A DNA stretch of 64,000 nt from the NCBI GenBank assembly GCA_035651955.1, contig DASRES010000040.1:1-64000 (forward strand), written 5' to 3'. The translations under genes were made by a program, and so were the position numbers. The notes beneath the pieces are model-generated. The model made no database searches. It had not been told where the DNA came from and saw only the letters and a list, made by a program, of their open reading frames with translations. Within the stretch, counting starts at the first letter, position 1, and each line of letters begins with the position of its first letter. The stretch is from Acidimicrobiia bacterium. GTDB taxonomy: Bacteria > Actinomycetota > Acidimicrobiia > IMCC26256 > JAMXLJ01. This document shows positions 43,759 to 51,656 of this stretch, piece by piece.

Positions 43759-44133
43759 CTAGGTCAACTCGGTCGCGGTCCCGATCGCCGTCGCGATCAC
43801 GTCGGCCTGCGCGCGCTGCTCGGCCGCTTCCGCAGGGCGTCCCGCGCGGTCGAAGTCGTCGGCGAGCGCGCGCCACCGCGCGAGCTCGGCGAGGAGCAGG
43901 TCGCGGCACGCGTCATCGGTGAGCTCGCGACGGCTCACCTCGCCGGCGCCGAGACCGGCGACGCCACCGGCGACGGCACCCGACTCGACGGCGGGCGCCG
44001 CGGACGGGTCGGCCGCCTCCGCGTTGTCCAACGTCGCGAGCGCCGTCCGCAACGCGCGCATCGCGGTGCGGTCGCGGTCCTTCAGCGCGGTGTCGAGCGC
44101 ACGTCGCAGCGCGTCGCGCACCGCGGTGGTCAC
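43759..44133 (-). CDS. GatB/YqeY-like domain protein
   Basis: The 124-aa helical protein has the start V-R-D-A-L-R-R-A-L-D-T-A-L-K-D-R-D and A-L-R-T-A-L-A-T-L-D-N-A-E-A, which match the first helices of YqeY-like proteins related to the tRNA-binding tail of GatB. Its second half is alanine-rich and helical. The role is unknown; tRNA interaction is only an analogy. GTG 44133 overlaps the SDR stop by GTGA. Confidence 0.65.
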   Translation of the reverse strand: MTTAVRDALRRALDTALKDRDRTAMRALRTALATLDNAEAADPSAAPAVESGAVAGGVAGLGAGEVSRRELTDDACRDLLLAELARWRALADDFDRAGRPAEAAEQRAQADVIATAIGTATELT

Positions 44134-44894
44134 ACGAGGAGCGAGCCGCCGTCGACGAGGACGACCTCGCCCGTCATCCAGCTCGAAGCGTCGGACGCGA
44201 GGAACAGTGCGGCACCCGCGATGTCGTCGGGCACGCCGAGCCGGCGCGTCGGGTACGCGGACGCGATCTGCTCCTCGGCGGACTCGTAGAGCACCCGGGC
44301 GAAGTCCGTCTTCACGAGTCCGGGGGCGATCGCGTTGACGCGCACCTTCGGGCCGAGCTCCAGCGCGAGCTGCTTCGTCATGTGCGCGATCGCGGCCTTC
44401 GACACGTTGTACATGCCGAGACCGGGCGCGGCGTGCAGGCCGCCCGTCGACGTGATGTTGACGATGGTGCCGCCGTTGTCGTGCATCCACGCGCGCCATG
44501 CGTGCTGGCTCAGGAGCAGCGGGCCGACGACGTTAACCTCGAGGACCTTCGAGATCGCGCGCGGTTCGATCTTGATGAGCGGGCCGAACGTCGGGTTCGC
44601 GGCGGCGTTGTTCACCAGGACGTCGAGACGGCCGAGCCGGTCCCTGCACAGCGCGACGGCAGCCTCGATCGCCTCCGGATCGCCGGCCGACCCCGCGTAC
44701 ACCGCCACGTCGGCGCCGATCGCGCGCAGGGCCTGCTCGGTCTCGTCGAGCTCGTCCTGCTTGCGCGCGAGCACGCACACGGACGCGCCCGCCGCCGCGT
44801 AGGCCTCCGCGATCGCGCGACCGATTCCCCGGGTACCGCCGGTCACGAGCGCGGTCTTGCCGTCGAGACGGAACGCCTTGGCCGGATCGATCAC
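44130..44894 (-). CDS. Short-chain dehydrogenase/reductase
   Basis: The 254-aa SDR has T-G-G-T-R-G-I-G for the cofactor, N-N-A-A-A-N, catalytic Ser149, Tyr162 and Lys166 (Y-N-V-S-K), and a C-terminal D-G-G. The cofactor is probably NAD(P), with Arg44 in L-A-R-K favouring NADP. The substrate is unknown. It starts at GTG 44894 with a good GGGAGGG ribosome site, 19 nt after the GroES stop, and is coupled to the YqeY-like gene. Confidence 0.9.
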   Translation of the reverse strand: MIDPAKAFRLDGKTALVTGGTRGIGRAIAEAYAAAGASVCVLARKQDELDETEQALRAIGADVAVYAGSAGDPEAIEAAVALCRDRLGRLDVLVNNAAANPTFGPLIKIEPRAISKVLEVNVVGPLLLSQHAWRAWMHDNGGTIVNITSTGGLHAAPGLGMYNVSKAAIAHMTKQLALELGPKVRVNAIAPGLVKTDFARVLYESAEEQIASAYPTRRLGVPDDIAGAALFLASDASSWMTGEVVLVDGGSLLV

Positions 44895-44913
44895 TCGCCC
44901 TCCCGTCGGTCCG

Positions 44914-45255
44914 TCACAGGTAGAGGCCCGTCTGGCCTTCGGTACGTTCGGACGCGACCGCGTGGACGTCGCGCTCGCGCAGGATGAGGTACTCCTCGCC
45001 GCGGATCTCGACCTCGAAGCCGGCGTCGGGCGCGAACAGCACGAGGTCGCCGGGTTCGACGTTGCGGACCGTCGGCCCCACCTGCACGACCTCGGCCCAG
45101 CCGAGGCGGCGGCTGACGTTGGCGGTCGCCGGGATGAGGATCCCGGCGCGCGACTTGCGCTCGCCGACCTCCTTCGACGGCGCCACGAGCAATCGGTCGG
45201 TCGTGACGCGAATGGCCTGCTTGACGTCGCCGCGGACGTCGTCGGCACTCGGCAT
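44914..45255 (-). CDS. groS: GroES-type co-chaperonin
   Basis: This 113-aa Cpn10-fold protein has V-T-T-D-R-L-L-V-A-P, S-R-A-G-I-L-I-P-A-T-A-N (mobile-loop region) and V-G-P-T-V. V-E-P-G-D-L-V-L-F and E-E-Y-L-I-L-R-E-R-D follow. It differs from canonical GroES: the mobile loop is followed by V-S-R-R-L-G-W-A-E-V, and the C-terminus is extended by about 10 residues. It may be a divergent second co-chaperonin, as no groEL is adjacent. Its promoter makes a leaderless message. Confidence 0.85.
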   Translation of the reverse strand: MPSADDVRGDVKQAIRVTTDRLLVAPSKEVGERKSRAGILIPATANVSRRLGWAEVVQVGPTVRNVEPGDLVLFAPDAGFEVEIRGEEYLILRERDVHAVASERTEGQTGLYL

Positions 45256-45263
45256 GGCGTCGC

Positions 45264-45269
45264 AGGTTA
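45264..45269 (-). promoter_or_regulatory. -10 hexamer giving a leaderless groES-like mRNA
   Basis: The minus strand reads TAACCT, then 8 nt, then ATG 45255. No ribosome site is visible between. Confidence 0.55.
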
Positions 45270-45396
45270 GCGGGGCGACTCGCCGCGCCCGATGCGTGCC
45301 GCGCGGCGTCGCCTGATGCCCGGATCGGCGAACGTGCGCGGTAGATTCGCCCGGCCGACCGGCCCCCTGCACGCGTTCCCAGGAGCCTGCTGCCTC

Positions 45397-46356
45397 GTGC
45401 CGTCCCCGCCGCCCGAGATCCCCGCAACGGCCGCGGTCGCGGCGGGCAGCGTCTCGGCGGGTCGGGTCCCGGCGTTGACGTCGAGGCTCCATACCGCGGG
45501 CGCGTACTTCCGACTGACGAAGCCGCGCGTCATCGAGCTGCTGCTCGTCACGACCGTGCCCGCGATGATCCTCGCCGCGGGCCGGTTCCCGTCGGTGTGG
45601 TTGATCCTGTCCGTGCTCCTCGGCGGCGCGCTCGCGGCGGGCGGCGCGAACACGATGAACTGCTGGATCGAGCGCGACCGCGACCAGGTCATGCGGCGCA
45701 CGCACGGCCGTCCGCTGCCGATGGGCGAGATCGAGCCCGTGCGCGCGCTCGTGTTCGGGATCACGCTCGAGGTGCTCGCGTTCGCGTGGTTGTGGGCGAC
45801 CGTGAACCTGCTGTCGGCCGCGCTCGCGGTGAGCGCCATGCTCTTCTACGTCTTCGTGTACACGATCTGGCTGAAGCCCCGTAGCCCGCAGAACATCGTG
45901 ATCGGCGGCGCCGCCGGCGCGGTCCCGGTGCTCGTCGGGTGGGCGGCCGTGACGGGCCGGCTCGGCGCGCCGGCGTGGGTGCTGTTCGCGATCATCTTCT
46001 GCTGGACACCGCCCCACTTCTGGGCCCTGTCGGTGAAGTACCGCGACGACTACGCGCGCGCCGGGATCCCGATGCTGCCGGTCGTGCGGGGCACCCGCGC
46101 CGCAGCGCGGCAGATCGTTGCGTACTCGCTCGTCGTCGTCGCGATCACGCTCGCGCTCGTCGCCGTCGGCTCGATGGGCTGGGTCTACCTCGTCGCGGCC
46201 GTCGCGCTCGGGGCGCTGTTCGTGTGGCAGGCGGTGCGTCTGGAACGCGACGCGTCCGCGGAACGCGCGCTGAAGCTGTTCGTGTTCTCGAACACATACC
46301 TCGCACTGCTGTTCGCCGCGATCGCGGTCGACACGCTCGTCCACGCGCGCATCTGA
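45397..46356 (+). CDS. ctaB: Protoheme IX farnesyltransferase (heme O synthase)
   Basis: CtaB attaches a farnesyl group to heme b, giving heme O for cytochrome oxidase. The polytopic protein has T-K-P-R-V-I-E-L-L, the first metal motif N-C-W-I-E-R-D-R-D with R-T-H-G-R-P-L-P, and D-D-Y in K-Y-R-D-D-Y-A-R-A-G-I-P-M-L-P. About nine membrane spans are visible. I take GTG 45397, which has an AGGAG about 11 nt upstream; the open frame reaches 45292 but that part is low-complexity. The next gene begins 4 nt after the stop. Confidence 0.93.
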   Translation: MPSPPPEIPATAAVAAGSVSAGRVPALTSRLHTAGAYFRLTKPRVIELLLVTTVPAMILAAGRFPSVWLILSVLLGGALAAGGANTMNCWIERDRDQVMRRTHGRPLPMGEIEPVRALVFGITLEVLAFAWLWATVNLLSAALAVSAMLFYVFVYTIWLKPRSPQNIVIGGAAGAVPVLVGWAAVTGRLGAPAWVLFAIIFCWTPPHFWALSVKYRDDYARAGIPMLPVVRGTRAAARQIVAYSLVVVAITLALVAVGSMGWVYLVAAVALGALFVWQAVRLERDASAERALKLFVFSNTYLALLFAAIAVDTLVHARI

Positions 46357-46360
46357 GGCC

Positions 46361-46939
46361 ATGAGCGCGTCGCGCCGCCGGGGCGTCCTCATCGGCGCGA
46401 TGGCGCTCGTCGTCCTGCTCGCCGTCGCGGGCATCCTCGCCGTCGCCGTCACGTCGTCGAGCGGGAGCAGCACGAAGCAGGTCGACCCGCGCGTCACGCA
46501 GATGACCCTGCCCGGCGCGATCAGCGGCGGGACGGCCGCGCCGAACTTCCGGCTGACGACGCTCGACGGCAAGACGATCTCGCTCCGCCAGTTCGCGGGG
46601 CATCCCGTCGTCGTGAACTTCTGGGCGTCCTGGTGCTACCCGTGCCGCCAGGAGTTCCCGCTGCTGCGCAGCGCGTACGCGCGACACCACAAGGACGGGC
46701 TCGTCATGATCGGCGTCGTGTCGCAGGACATCCCGTCCGACGCGCGGCAGTTCGTCGAGCAGGAGCACGCGTCGTGGCCGATGGCCGTCGACGGCGACCG
46801 CGCCGCCCAGACCGCGTACGGCGTGCGGGGTCTGCCGCAGACGATGTTCATCCGTCGCGACGGGACCATCGCGCGCCGCGAGCTGTCGCAGCTCACGTCG
46901 GCCACGCTGCAGACCGGCCTGAGCCTGATCCTGCACTGA
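46361..46939 (+). CDS. TlpA/ResA-like membrane-anchored thioredoxin
   Basis: The 192-aa protein has one N-terminal membrane anchor (residues 9-30) and an extracytoplasmic thioredoxin fold with Trp91-Cys92-Tyr-Pro-Cys95, a cis-proline in L-P-Q-T, and W-P-M-A-V-D. Such proteins reduce apocytochrome c cysteines or other exported thiols. Its place right after ctaB fits cytochrome oxidase or cytochrome c maturation. A strong hairpin follows the stop. Confidence 0.9.
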   Translation: MSASRRRGVLIGAMALVVLLAVAGILAVAVTSSSGSSTKQVDPRVTQMTLPGAISGGTAAPNFRLTTLDGKTISLRQFAGHPVVVNFWASWCYPCRQEFPLLRSAYARHHKDGLVMIGVVSQDIPSDARQFVEQEHASWPMAVDGDRAAQTAYGVRGLPQTMFIRRDGTIARRELSQLTSATLQTGLSLILH

Positions 46940-46941
46940 AC

Positions 46942-46982
46942 ATGCGGCATCCACGTACGGAATCCGTACGTGGATGCCGCAT
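46942..46982. terminator. Long perfect hairpin between converging TlpA-like and ABC permease genes
   Basis: Arms 46942-46961 and 46963-46982 are perfect reverse complements (20 nt, in practice about 18 bp with a small loop), followed by TTTCG on the plus strand. It begins 3 nt after the TlpA stop. Confidence 0.75.
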
Positions 46983-47011
46983 TTCGCGGCCGGTTCGGCA
47001 CGGTTCGCCGG

Positions 47012-47749
47012 CTACTCCTCTTCCCAGCGGAACCAGCGGGCCGCGGCGAGCGGGGCGACGACGGCCCACGCGATCAGCACCGCGAGCAGGCCCACCGGGA
47101 AGCTGTGTCCCTTCTCGACGACGTCGCGCACGGTCTCCGCGAGCGGCGCCGCAGGCAGAGCCTTCGCGACGCCCTGCAGGAACCCGGGGAGCTTCACGAG
47201 GGGGTAGGCCATCCCGCCGAGGAATAGCAGCACGAGGAAGAGGCCGTTCGACAGCGCAAGGTTCGCCTCGGCGCGCAACGTCCCCGCCATGAGCATGCCG
47301 ATGCCCGCGAACGCGACCGTTCCCAACAGCAGCAGGCCGAGCGCGGGCAGCACGCCGGTCGTGATGTCCCACCCGAGCGCGAGCCCAGTGACGATGATGA
47401 CGACGGCCTGGATCACCTCGATCGCGAGGACGTTCAGCGTCTTCGCGGCCAGCAGCCCCGAGCGCGACAGTGGGGTCGCGCCCAGGCGCTTCAGGACGCC
47501 GTAGTGGCGCTCGTAGCCCGTCGCGATGCCGAGGCTCACCATCGCGGTCGACATGACCGCGAGCGCGAGGATCCCGGGGACGAGGAACTGCACCGGGTCC
47601 TTCAGGTCGCTGATGCCGTTCACCTTCGCGAAGAACACGAGGATCCCGATCGGGATCCCGAGCGTGACGAGCAGGCTCTCGGAGCGCCGCAACGTGAGCA
47701 CCAGCTCGACGCGAGCCTGGGCCACGAGCGCACGTGCGGACATCGTCAC
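47012..47749 (-). CDS. ABC-2 type exporter permease
   Basis: This membrane protein of 245 aa from GTG 47749 (GTGA overlap with the ATPase stop) or 243 aa from ATG 47743 has six hydrophobic segments. It carries the ABC-2 pattern F-L-V-P-G-I-L-A-L-A-V-M-S and E-R-H-Y-G-V-L-K-R-L-G-A-T-P, followed by G-T-L-R-A-E-A-N-L. It pairs with the ATPase gene upstream to make an exporter, possibly for a drug or lipid; the substrate is unknown. Confidence 0.9.
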   Translation of the reverse strand: MTMSARALVAQARVELVLTLRRSESLLVTLGIPIGILVFFAKVNGISDLKDPVQFLVPGILALAVMSTAMVSLGIATGYERHYGVLKRLGATPLSRSGLLAAKTLNVLAIEVIQAVVIIVTGLALGWDITTGVLPALGLLLLGTVAFAGIGMLMAGTLRAEANLALSNGLFLVLLFLGGMAYPLVKLPGFLQGVAKALPAAPLAETVRDVVEKGHSFPVGLLAVLIAWAVVAPLAAARWFRWEEE

Positions 47750-48678
47750 GCGCGCCCTTCGCCGGTGAGGCGGAGGAACACGTCCTCGAGCGACCGGCGG
47801 CCCGTGCTCAGCTCGCCGAGCGCCGCGCCGCGATCGCGCAGCCACGCGGTCAGGTCGGCGATCCGCTCGGGTGTCGCCTGCGCGCGCACCACGTACTCGC
47901 CGGGTCGCGGCTCGCGGAGCGCGCCGATGTCCACGCGCAACGCGAGCGCGAGCGCGTCGTGGTCCAGACCGGCGGGTGCGTGGAACCGGAGCTCCTCGTC
48001 GGTGTCGAGCGCGGTCAGCTCGGCCGGAGTGCCGGACGCGACGATCCGGCCGTGGTCGACGATCGCGAGGCGATCGCAGAGGTGCTCGGCCTCGTCCATC
48101 GCGTGCGTCGTCAGCACGACGGTCACGCCGGACGTGCGCATGTCGCGGATGAGCTGCCAGGTCGTAACGCGCGCACGCGGGTCCATGCCTGCCGTCGGCT
48201 CGTCGAGGAAGACGAGCTGGGGACGGCCGACGAGCGCGAGCGCGAGCGACAGCCGTTGCGTCTGCCCGCCCGAGAGGCGGCGCACCATCGTGTGCTCGAC
48301 CTCGCGCAGGCCGACGAGGTCGAGCAACCAGTCGGGATCGTTGGGGTCGTCGTAGTACGACGCGAACAGGCGCAGCGCCTCGAGCGGCTTCACGCCGGGG
48401 TACAGGCCGCCCTCCTGCAGCATCACGCCGATGCGGGGACGCAGGCGCGGCCCGTCACGCCACGGGTCGAGCCCGAGCACGCGCACGGTCCCCGAGTCCG
48501 GCTCGCGGTAGCCCTCGAGCGTCTCGACGGTCGTCGTCTTGCCCGCGCCGTTCGGGCCGAGGAGACCGAAGACCTCGCCGCGCCGGACCGTCATCGACAG
48601 GCCGTCGACCGCCCGGATGGAGCCGTAGCGCTTGTGGAGGTCGATGACCTCGATCGCCGGGCCGGACGTGCCTCCCAT
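47746..48678 (-). CDS. ABC exporter ATPase (DrrA/CcmA type)
   Basis: The 310-aa ATPase from ATG 48678 has Walker A G-P-N-G-A-G-K-T-T (41-49), signature L-S-G-G-Q-T-Q-R-L, Walker B L-V-F-L-D-E-P-T-A-G and the H-loop T-T-H-A-M. The extended C-terminal region after about 215 is typical of DrrA-like exporters. A longer frame to 48780 would overlap the next gene's end; the ATG is supported by a -10 hexamer 9 nt upstream. Confidence 0.93.
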   Translation of the reverse strand: MGGTSGPAIEVIDLHKRYGSIRAVDGLSMTVRRGEVFGLLGPNGAGKTTTVETLEGYREPDSGTVRVLGLDPWRDGPRLRPRIGVMLQEGGLYPGVKPLEALRLFASYYDDPNDPDWLLDLVGLREVEHTMVRRLSGGQTQRLSLALALVGRPQLVFLDEPTAGMDPRARVTTWQLIRDMRTSGVTVVLTTHAMDEAEHLCDRLAIVDHGRIVASGTPAELTALDTDEELRFHAPAGLDHDALALALRVDIGALREPRPGEYVVRAQATPERIADLTAWLRDRGAALGELSTGRRSLEDVFLRLTGEGRA

Positions 48679-48687
48679 CGCGGCCGG

Positions 48688-48693
48688 ACGATA
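48688..48693 (-). promoter_or_regulatory. -10 hexamer upstream of the ABC exporter operon
   Basis: The minus strand reads TATCGT, 9 nt before ATG 48678. It would give a leader of two or three bases and supports the chosen start. Confidence 0.45.
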
Positions 48694-48764
48694 GCGGAGG
48701 CCTTCCGCACCGACCGGAGCGGGAACGGTCGTCCCCGCCGGTCGCGTCGCGCGTGTCGCGCGCG

Positions 48765-49889
48765 TCATCGGTCGCGCCATGCGACGAACGTGCCGAGCTG
48801 CTGGAGCGCGTGCCGCGCCTCCGCGGTGACGGGGACGTCTGCGAGCGCGCGCAGCGCGTCATCGACCAGCCGCTCGATCGTCTCCTCGATCTCGGCGCGC
48901 GCGCCCGTCGCCACGAGCACGCCCTGGAGCGCAGCGACGTCTTCGTCGCGCAACGACGGGTCACCCAGGCGCGCGAGCAGCCGGGCGTCCGCGCCTCGCG
49001 CCCGCGCCGCGGCGGCCGCGACGAGCGGCGTGAGCTTGCCTTCGCGCAGGTCGTCGCCGACCGGCTTGCCGGTGACCTCCGGGTCGCCGAACACGCCGAG
49101 CAGGTCGTCGCGCAGCTGGAACGCCTCCCCGAGCGGGAGTCCGAAGCGGCTCAGCGACTCGTCGAGCTCGTCGAGCCGTCCTGCGAGCGCCGCGCCGAGG
49201 TGCAAGGGCCGCTCGACCGTGTACTTGCCGGACTTGTAGCGCTCGATCCGGCGCGCGGCCGCGGCGTCGCGGCTGCCGCCCGCCGTGCCGACGAGGTCGA
49301 GGTACTGACCGACCGACAGCTCGATGCGCAGCTCGTCGAACACGCGACGCGCTGCCGCCGAGGTCGACGGGAACACGATGTCCGAGTACACGAACGCGAA
49401 GTCGCCGACGAGGATCGCGACGCCTTCGCCGAAGCGGCGTGGCTCGCCGTGCCAGCTCCGGTCCCGGTGACGCGTCACGAAGTCGTGATGGATCGACGGC
49501 ACGCCCCGTCGACGGTCGCTGCCGTCCATGACGTCGTCGTGCACGAGCGCGAACGTGTGCAGCAGCTCGAGCGCCGCGCTGGCGTCGACGATCACCTCGG
49601 AGGTCGCGTCACCGCCCGCACCGACGTACGCCCAGTGGCAGAACGCGGGACGCAGCCGCTTGCCACCCGCGACGACGAGGTCACGGAGCGCGAGGAGCGG
49701 TTCGCGCAGGGCGGGATCGACGGGCGTCCACCGCTCGACCTCGGCGTCGAGGATCTCCGTGACGCGAGCGGCCACCCGGTCGCCGACGACGGCGAGGCTC
49801 GCCGGCGCGCTCGTGTCGCCCGGGGCGTCGGTCAGCGCGTCGGCGAGCGCGGGACGTGCGCCGGTTGCCGCGGTCGCGTCGGGGGTCAC
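48765..49889 (-). CDS. Polyprenyl diphosphate synthase
   Basis: This 374-aa trans-prenyltransferase elongates isoprenoid diphosphates. The first aspartate-rich motif is D118-D-V-M-D122 and the second is D261-D-L-L-G. G-G-K-R-L-R-P binds the homoallylic substrate. A G-K-Y-T region lies between them. Chain length cannot be read safely. Roles in menaquinone side chains or carotenoids are possible. It starts at GTG 49889, 7 nt after a -10 hexamer. Confidence 0.92.
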   Translation of the reverse strand: MTPDATAATGARPALADALTDAPGDTSAPASLAVVGDRVAARVTEILDAEVERWTPVDPALREPLLALRDLVVAGGKRLRPAFCHWAYVGAGGDATSEVIVDASAALELLHTFALVHDDVMDGSDRRRGVPSIHHDFVTRHRDRSWHGEPRRFGEGVAILVGDFAFVYSDIVFPSTSAAARRVFDELRIELSVGQYLDLVGTAGGSRDAAAARRIERYKSGKYTVERPLHLGAALAGRLDELDESLSRFGLPLGEAFQLRDDLLGVFGDPEVTGKPVGDDLREGKLTPLVAAAAARARGADARLLARLGDPSLRDEDVAALQGVLVATGARAEIEETIERLVDDALRALADVPVTAEARHALQQLGTFVAWRDR

Positions 49890-49896
49890 GGACCGA

Positions 49897-49902
49897 GCGT
49901 AC
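49897..49902 (-). promoter_or_regulatory. -10 hexamer giving a leaderless polyprenyl synthase mRNA
   Basis: The minus strand reads TACGCT, 7 nt, then GTG 49889, with no ribosome site between. Confidence 0.55.
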
Positions 49903-49964
49903 GCGGGGTGCGCGCCGTTTCCCCATGCGGGCACGCGGGAGCCGGTGTGCGCGGCAGAGGCTTC

Positions 49965-49970
49965 TATCGT
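49965..49970 (+). promoter_or_regulatory. -10 hexamer giving a leaderless SCP2-like gene mRNA
   Basis: TATCGT lies 6 nt before GTG 49977. It is divergent from the polyprenyl synthase promoter about 60 nt away. Confidence 0.55.
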
Positions 49971-49976
49971 GCAGCG

Positions 49977-50375
49977 GTGCCGCGCTACCTCTCGCCGGAG
50001 TGGATCGCCGCGCTCGACGACGCCGCGCGTGAACGCTCGAGCGAGCTCGGTCGCGACCTCGCGGGTGTGACGCTGGTCGTCGAGCAGCGCGTCGTCGGCG
50101 TGCCCGGCGGCGACGTCGTCTATGTCGTCACGGTCGAGAACGGTGACGTCCGCGTGACCGCGGGACCGCACGCCGGTCACGCGGACGTCGTGCTGACCGC
50201 GGACTACCCGATCGCGCGCGCCCTGGCTCGCGGCGAGACGAACGCGCAGCGTGCGTTCGCGTCCGGCGGGCTCAAGGTCGGCGGTCGCGTGGATCGGCTC
50301 ACGGCTGCCGCGCGCGCGCTCGCCGCGCTCGAGCACGGCTTCGACGCGGTGCGCGAGACGACCACGTACGACTGA
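49977..50375 (+). CDS. SCP2 sterol-carrier-like domain protein
   Basis: The 132-aa protein has W-I-A-A-L-D-D-A-A, L-V-V-E-Q-R-V, D-V-V-L-T-A-D-Y and a C-terminal G-G-L-K-V-G-G-R-V-D-R-L. This layout matches small SCP2-type lipid-binding proteins in actinobacteria. The cavity ligand is probably an acyl-CoA or polyprenyl lipid, but that is an inference. It lies opposite a polyprenyl synthase gene. Confidence 0.75.
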   Translation: MPRYLSPEWIAALDDAARERSSELGRDLAGVTLVVEQRVVGVPGGDVVYVVTVENGDVRVTAGPHAGHADVVLTADYPIARALARGETNAQRAFASGGLKVGGRVDRLTAAARALAALEHGFDAVRETTTYD

Positions 50376-50389
50376 CGCGTGCGCCGCGT

Positions 50390-50395
50390 TACCGT
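50390..50395 (+). promoter_or_regulatory. -10 hexamer giving a leaderless mRNA for the gene at 50402
   Basis: TACCGT lies 6 nt before GTG 50402 (3 nt before an adjacent GTG at 50399). The spacing favours the second GTG. Confidence 0.5.
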
Positions 50396-50401
50396 GAAGT
50401 G

Positions 50402-51211
50402 GTGCAGCCGTTCGAGCGCTTGCGGTACCTGGCCCGGTGGGCCGGTGACGACGACGCGCTGGTCGCGGAGGCGGCCGACTGCCTCGCGGGGTTCGCCGAC
50501 GACCCGGCCGGCCTCGTGGTCGCGTGCCGGCGCCTGCTCGCGCATCATCCCGGGTCGGGTCCGCTGTGGTGGCTGTGCTCGCGCGTGCTGTGCGCGTCGG
50601 ACGCGGCCGACGCCGCGTGGGAGGCCGTCCAGCTGTTGCAGGACGACCGCACCGGCGCGCGGCTCGCGGACGCGCTCCCGTTCCCGCACGACGAGCCGAT
50701 CGCGGTCGTCGGGTGGAGCGACGCGATCGCGGACGCGGTCGCCACCCGCGCCGACCTCGACGTCGTCGCGGTTCGGCTGCCCGGCAACCGGTCGATCACG
50801 TCGCGGATCCGACGGGCCGATCGCCCCGTCCGCCTCGTCCCCGACTTCGAGGCGAACGCGCTCGGCGTGACCCACCTCCTCGTCGAGGCGGTCGCGGTGG
50901 GACACAGCGAGGCGTTCGTGCCCGTCGGGGCGCCGCCCGTGCTGCACGCGCTGTCGAAGAGCGCGGCGCAGGTCTGGCTCGTCGCCGGCCTCGGACGGGT
51001 CCTCCCCGACCGGTTGTTCGACGCGATGGTGGAGCGCATGCGGGCGCGTCCCGACCCGTTCGTCGACGCGGGTGAGGACGACGCCGCGGTCGAGACGGTC
51101 ACGCTCGGCCTCCTCGACGCGGTGGCGGGCCCGGCCGGCCTGGAGGCGCCGTCCCTGGCGACCCGGCACGCCGAGTGCCCGGTCGCACCCGAGCTGTTAC
51201 GTGTGGGCTGA
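50402..51211 (+). CDS. Conserved protein, possibly eIF2B-like fold, unknown function
   Basis: This 269-aa soluble protein has a helical N-terminus (R-L-R-Y-L-A-R-W). Its Rossmann-like C-terminal half contains I-A-V-V-G-W-S-D and V-E-A-V-A-V-G-H-S-E-A-F-V-P-V-G. It ends with V-W-L-V-A-G-L-G-R-V-L-P. The last blocks faintly recall eIF2B/MtnA-type isomerase folds. I do not recognise a specific family. It follows the SCP2-like gene closely but has its own promoter. Confidence 0.55.
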   Translation: MQPFERLRYLARWAGDDDALVAEAADCLAGFADDPAGLVVACRRLLAHHPGSGPLWWLCSRVLCASDAADAAWEAVQLLQDDRTGARLADALPFPHDEPIAVVGWSDAIADAVATRADLDVVAVRLPGNRSITSRIRRADRPVRLVPDFEANALGVTHLLVEAVAVGHSEAFVPVGAPPVLHALSKSAAQVWLVAGLGRVLPDRLFDAMVERMRARPDPFVDAGEDDAAVETVTLGLLDAVAGPAGLEAPSLATRHAECPVAPELLRVG

Positions 51212-51225
51212 CGGCGGTCGCGCGG

Positions 51226-51621
51226 TCAGGCGTTCCAGCGCCGGATCTCGATTCGACGGGTCACCTGCCGTGCCAGCCGCCGCCGCGTGAGCCGCCGGAT
51301 CCCGGTCCGCACCGGTGGGACGAGGAGCAGCAGTCCCGCGGCATCGGTGATGAAGCCCGGCGTCAACAGCAGCACGCCGGCGACGAGGATGAGCGCGCCG
51401 TCGACCAGCTCCGCGCCAGGCACGCGCCCGAGGTTCATCTGCTCGCGGATGCGGCGCAGCACGCCGAGCCCCTGGTGCTTCACGAGCCACGCGCCGCAGA
51501 CCGAGACGAGCAGGAGCAGCGCGATCGTCTCGCCGATCCCGAGCAGCGACCCGATCTTGATGATCACCGCGATCTCGGCGATCGGGATCGCGATGAACAC
51601 GACGACGAGGAGCGCGATCAC
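51226..51621 (-). CDS. FxsA family membrane protein
   Basis: This 131-aa protein has three or four membrane spans and the FxsA pattern: I-P-I-A-E-I-A-V-I-I-K-I-G near the N-terminus and G-A-L-I-L-V-A-G-V-L-L-L-T-P-G-F-I-T-D in the middle. FxsA relieves exclusion of phage T7 in E. coli when overproduced; its normal role is unknown. The start is GTG 51621, 6 nt after a -10 hexamer. A basic C-terminal tail (R-R-L-T-R-R-R) should be cytoplasmic. Confidence 0.9.
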   Translation of the reverse strand: MIALLVVVFIAIPIAEIAVIIKIGSLLGIGETIALLLLVSVCGAWLVKHQGLGVLRRIREQMNLGRVPGAELVDGALILVAGVLLLTPGFITDAAGLLLLVPPVRTGIRRLTRRRLARQVTRRIEIRRWNA

Positions 51622-51627
51622 TGCTCC

Positions 51628-51633
51628 AGGCTA
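51628..51633 (-). promoter_or_regulatory. -10 hexamer giving a leaderless fxsA-like mRNA
   Basis: The minus strand reads TAGCCT, six bases, then GTG 51621. Confidence 0.55.
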
Positions 51634-51656
51634 GCGGTGGACCGAGCGCGACACGC

